From assembly GCA_023424585.1 (NCBI GenBank), contig JAFADT010000166.1, forward strand, positions 1 through 7,519: a stretch of DNA of 7,519 nucleotides, in the 5' to 3' direction. Numbering within the stretch: the first letter of the stretch is position 1; the number at the start of each line of letters is the position of its first letter. A model generated the notes under the pieces. It did no database searches. It saw only the letters and a list, made by a program, of their open reading frames with translations, and was not told where the DNA came from. The DNA is from Pseudomonadota bacterium (lineage in GTDB: Bacteria > Myxococcota > Myxococcia > Myxococcales > Myxococcaceae). This document shows, piece by piece, positions 5,819 to 7,519 of this stretch. The translations under genes and the position numbers were made by a program.

Positions 5819-7041
5819 TGGCCAAGACCCCGACCCCGAAGAAGTCCTCCCTTCGCGCCGCCTACGCGAACGCGCGCAAGGCGGATCCGCGCCCCATCAC
5901 CGGCAAGGAGAAGCCGGCCGAGCTGCTCGCGCACGCGTTCAGCGCCTACGTGGGCCGGCAGGAGCGCACCGCGTTCGAGCTGATGCAGCAGTCCGTGCAG
6001 CAGGACGCGTCCATCTTCCTCACGCTGTCGGGCGCCATGACGCCCGCGGGCCTGCACCAGTCCTGCCTCATCCCGCTGGTGGAGAAGGGCATCATCTCCG
6101 CCATCACCACCACGGGCGCCAACCTCTACCATGACGCCCACCGCATCATCGGCCACGGCATCCGCGAGGTGAACCCCAACGCGGGCGACCTCCAGTACCG
6201 CCTGGCGCGCATCATCCGCATCTACGACCTGGGCTTCTGGGAGGAGGCGCTGCTCGACACCGACCGCCTCTTCTCCGCCATCCTCCGGCAGCCGGAGTTC
6301 CAGCGGAAGATGACCACCCCGGAGTTCCACTACCTGCTGGGCAAGGCCATCCACGGCATCGAGAAGCAGCTGGGCGTGAAGCAGCCGTCGCTCCTGTCCA
6401 CCTGCTACAAGCACGGCGTGCCCATCTGGGTGGGCGCGGTGCAGGACGGCTCCATCTTCCTCAACATCGTGAAGCTGAAGCGCCTGCTCGGCGACGCGTT
6501 CAAGTTCGAGCTCGACATCAACGACGACGTCTATTCCATGGCCGCCATGCAGCACTACTGTCGCCACCACGGCAGCGGGAAGCTGGCCATCTGGATTCTG
6601 GGCGGCGGCGTGCCCAAGAACTACACGCTCCAGGGCGAGCCGCTGCTCGACCAGATCCTGAACGTCCCCACGTCGGGCTTCGACATCGACGTGCAGTTCT
6701 GCGTGGACCCGGTGGACAACGGCGCGCTGTCCAGCTGCCCGGCCGGTGAGGGCCACACCTGGGGCAAGGTGTCCGTGGAGGCGGTGGAGACGGGCTCCAT
6801 GTACGTGCACTGCGACGTGACGGCGGTGTTCCCCTGGCTCACGCACGCGCTGTTCAGCGAGCCCAGGAACAAGCGCAAGCCCATGCGCCTGATGGACAAG
6901 CTGGACGACGCGGTGAAGTTCCTGGACGCGGACGTCAAGAAGCGCAGCAAGTCCCTGATGAAGACGCTGGACTGGAGCGTCGAGGACGCCGAGCCCTCGT
7001 CCGAGGCGGACGCGAAGTCCCACGACAGCTTCGTCCGTTAG
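5818..7041 (+). CDS. Deoxyhypusine synthase-family protein (possible homospermidine synthase-like enzyme)
   Basis: This 407-residue protein belongs to the deoxyhypusine synthase fold, whose members use NAD to move the aminobutyl group of spermidine. Recognisable blocks are LTLSGAMTPAG at 68-78, ITTTGANLYHDAH at 96-108, GAVQDGS ending at 212, WILGGGVPKN ending at 268, and EGHTWGK at 311-317. Lys317 matches the catalytic lysine (human Lys329), and Trp315 and Glu311 match human Trp327 and Glu323. By my hand alignment three spermidine-contact residues differ: human Asp243, His288 and Asn292 correspond to Leu215, Asn268 and Gln272. Bacteria lack the normal substrate eIF5A, and some bacterial relatives are homospermidine synthases, so another amine acceptor is likely. 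The frame is open upstream to a TTG at 5728, but the ATG at 5818 fits the -10-like box and the start of family-like sequence. The last ~25 residues are acidic and variable-looking. It probably forms an operon with the OsmC gene. Confidence 0.88.
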   Translation: MAKTPTPKKSSLRAAYANARKADPRPITGKEKPAELLAHAFSAYVGRQERTAFELMQQSVQQDASIFLTLSGAMTPAGLHQSCLIPLVEKGIISAITTTGANLYHDAHRIIGHGIREVNPNAGDLQYRLARIIRIYDLGFWEEALLDTDRLFSAILRQPEFQRKMTTPEFHYLLGKAIHGIEKQLGVKQPSLLSTCYKHGVPIWVGAVQDGSIFLNIVKLKRLLGDAFKFELDINDDVYSMAAMQHYCRHHGSGKLAIWILGGGVPKNYTLQGEPLLDQILNVPTSGFDIDVQFCVDPVDNGALSSCPAGEGHTWGKVSVEAVETGSMYVHCDVTAVFPWLTHALFSEPRNKRKPMRLMDKLDDAVKFLDADVKKRSKSLMKTLDWSVEDAEPSSEADAKSHDSFVR

Positions 7042-7092
7042 CCGAGCAGCCCTTCCCTCCACCCAAGGCCCCAAGTCCCAAAGGAGACGGTG

Positions 7093-7519
7093 ATGAGTCA
7101 GCAGCCCGCGACCGGTGTGGTGATGTCCCTGGTGAGCGCCCCCCAGCTGAAGACGCAGGTTACGCACGGCCCGTCCGGCGCGACGCTGCCCACGGAGGCG
7201 CCGAAGGACAACGGCGGCACCGGCGGCAGCTTCTCCCCCACGGACCTGGTGGCCACGGCGCTGATGTCCTGCGCCGTGACGACCATGCACCTGGTGGCGA
7301 ACAAGGAGGGCTTCACCCTGGGCGAGGTGCGCGCGTCGGTGGAGAAGCGGATGACCCCGCCGCCGCGCAAGATTGGCGAACTGGTGCTGTCCATCCTGAT
7401 GCCGGCCGGCCTCACGAGGGACCAGCGCGCCATGTTGGAGAAGATCGCCCACGAGTGCCCCGTGGCGCGCAGCCTCCACCCGGACGTGAAGGTGACCACG
7501 TCGTTCGGCTACCCGGACT
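7093..7519 (+). CDS. OsmC-family protein, 3' end outside window
   Basis: The visible 142 residues cover nearly the whole OsmC/Ohr-like domain. The two active-site cysteines are Cys60 in LMSCAVTTM and Cys122 in HECPVARSL, spaced as in E. coli OsmC (Cys59, Cys125). The segment FSPTDLVATAL at 47-57 is the usual sequence before the first cysteine. Family members are thiol-dependent peroxidases that reduce organic hydroperoxides, though the YhfA-like branch is uncharacterised and this protein could belong there. A strong AAGGAGA Shine-Dalgarno at 7081-7087 precedes the ATG by 5 nt; an in-frame GTG immediately before the ATG is less likely. It starts 51 nt after the deoxyhypusine synthase-like stop with no terminator between, so co-transcription is likely. 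No stop codon is reached before the window ends. Confidence 0.9.
   Translation, partial: MSQQPATGVVMSLVSAPQLKTQVTHGPSGATLPTEAPKDNGGTGGSFSPTDLVATALMSCAVTTMHLVANKEGFTLGEVRASVEKRMTPPPRKIGELVLSILMPAGLTRDQRAMLEKIAHECPVARSLHPDVKVTTSFGYPD

Noticed and set aside
4869..6134. Plus-strand frame of 421 codons opposite the PHP gene and across the divergent promoter region
   Set aside because: It crosses an intergenic region and two real genes in other frames and has no domain.
5803..7479. Minus-strand frame of 558 codons opposite the deoxyhypusine synthase-like and OsmC genes
   Set aside because: It spans two well-supported genes and their gap; its composition is typical of antisense in GC-rich DNA.
1..7519. 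Search for CRISPR repeats, tRNA or rRNA genes, insertion sequences and attachment-site repeats
   Set aside because: No regularly spaced direct repeats, cloverleaf, transposase or flanking duplications were seen by eye on either strand.

Overview
The DNA is very GC-rich (about 70%), with codons ending mostly in G or C. The gene families, the codon use and the MCP signalling-tip variant suggest a myxobacterium of the family Myxococcaceae (Myxococcus/Corallococcus type). That assignment is inference from gene content and composition; there is no rRNA or other marker gene here. The window is ordinary chromosome: no mobile element, phage gene, CRISPR array, tRNA or rRNA was seen.

Left part (1-2027). 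A sulfatase-like member of the alkaline phosphatase superfamily, cut by the window start, runs into a hotdog-fold PaaI-type thioesterase on the same strand. The sulfatase frame overlaps the thioesterase by 119 nt. The thioesterase faces nuoB, and a long hairpin between their stop codons (1959-2004) can terminate both strands.

Middle part (2028-3227). A two-gene minus-strand operon, nuoA then nuoB, encodes a membrane subunit and the N2-cluster subunit of respiratory complex I. It is closed off by the terminator, with no nuoC or later nuo gene beside it. Its promoter (TTGACA-N18-TAGGGT) lies in a 258-nt divergent region that also carries a plausible promoter for the next gene.

Right part (3228-7519). 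An orphan methyl-accepting chemotaxis protein faces a PHP-family phosphoesterase (RNase AM/TrpH type), with only 12 nt between their stops. A 196-nt divergent region then leads to a deoxyhypusine synthase-family protein. Fifty-one nt further on is an OsmC-family protein, cut by the window end and probably co-transcribed with it.

The seven genes whose starts are visible fall into two classes. Four (nuoB, MCP, PHP, OsmC) have a clear Shine-Dalgarno sequence. Three (thioesterase, nuoA, deoxyhypusine synthase-like) have none; instead a TAG-containing -10-like box ends 8-9 nt before the ATG, as expected for leaderless or nearly leaderless mRNAs. This start dichotomy and the deoxyhypusine synthase-like protein, which has an altered substrate pocket in a bacterium expected to lack eIF5A, are the points most worth following up. 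I did not find a convincing new multi-gene system.
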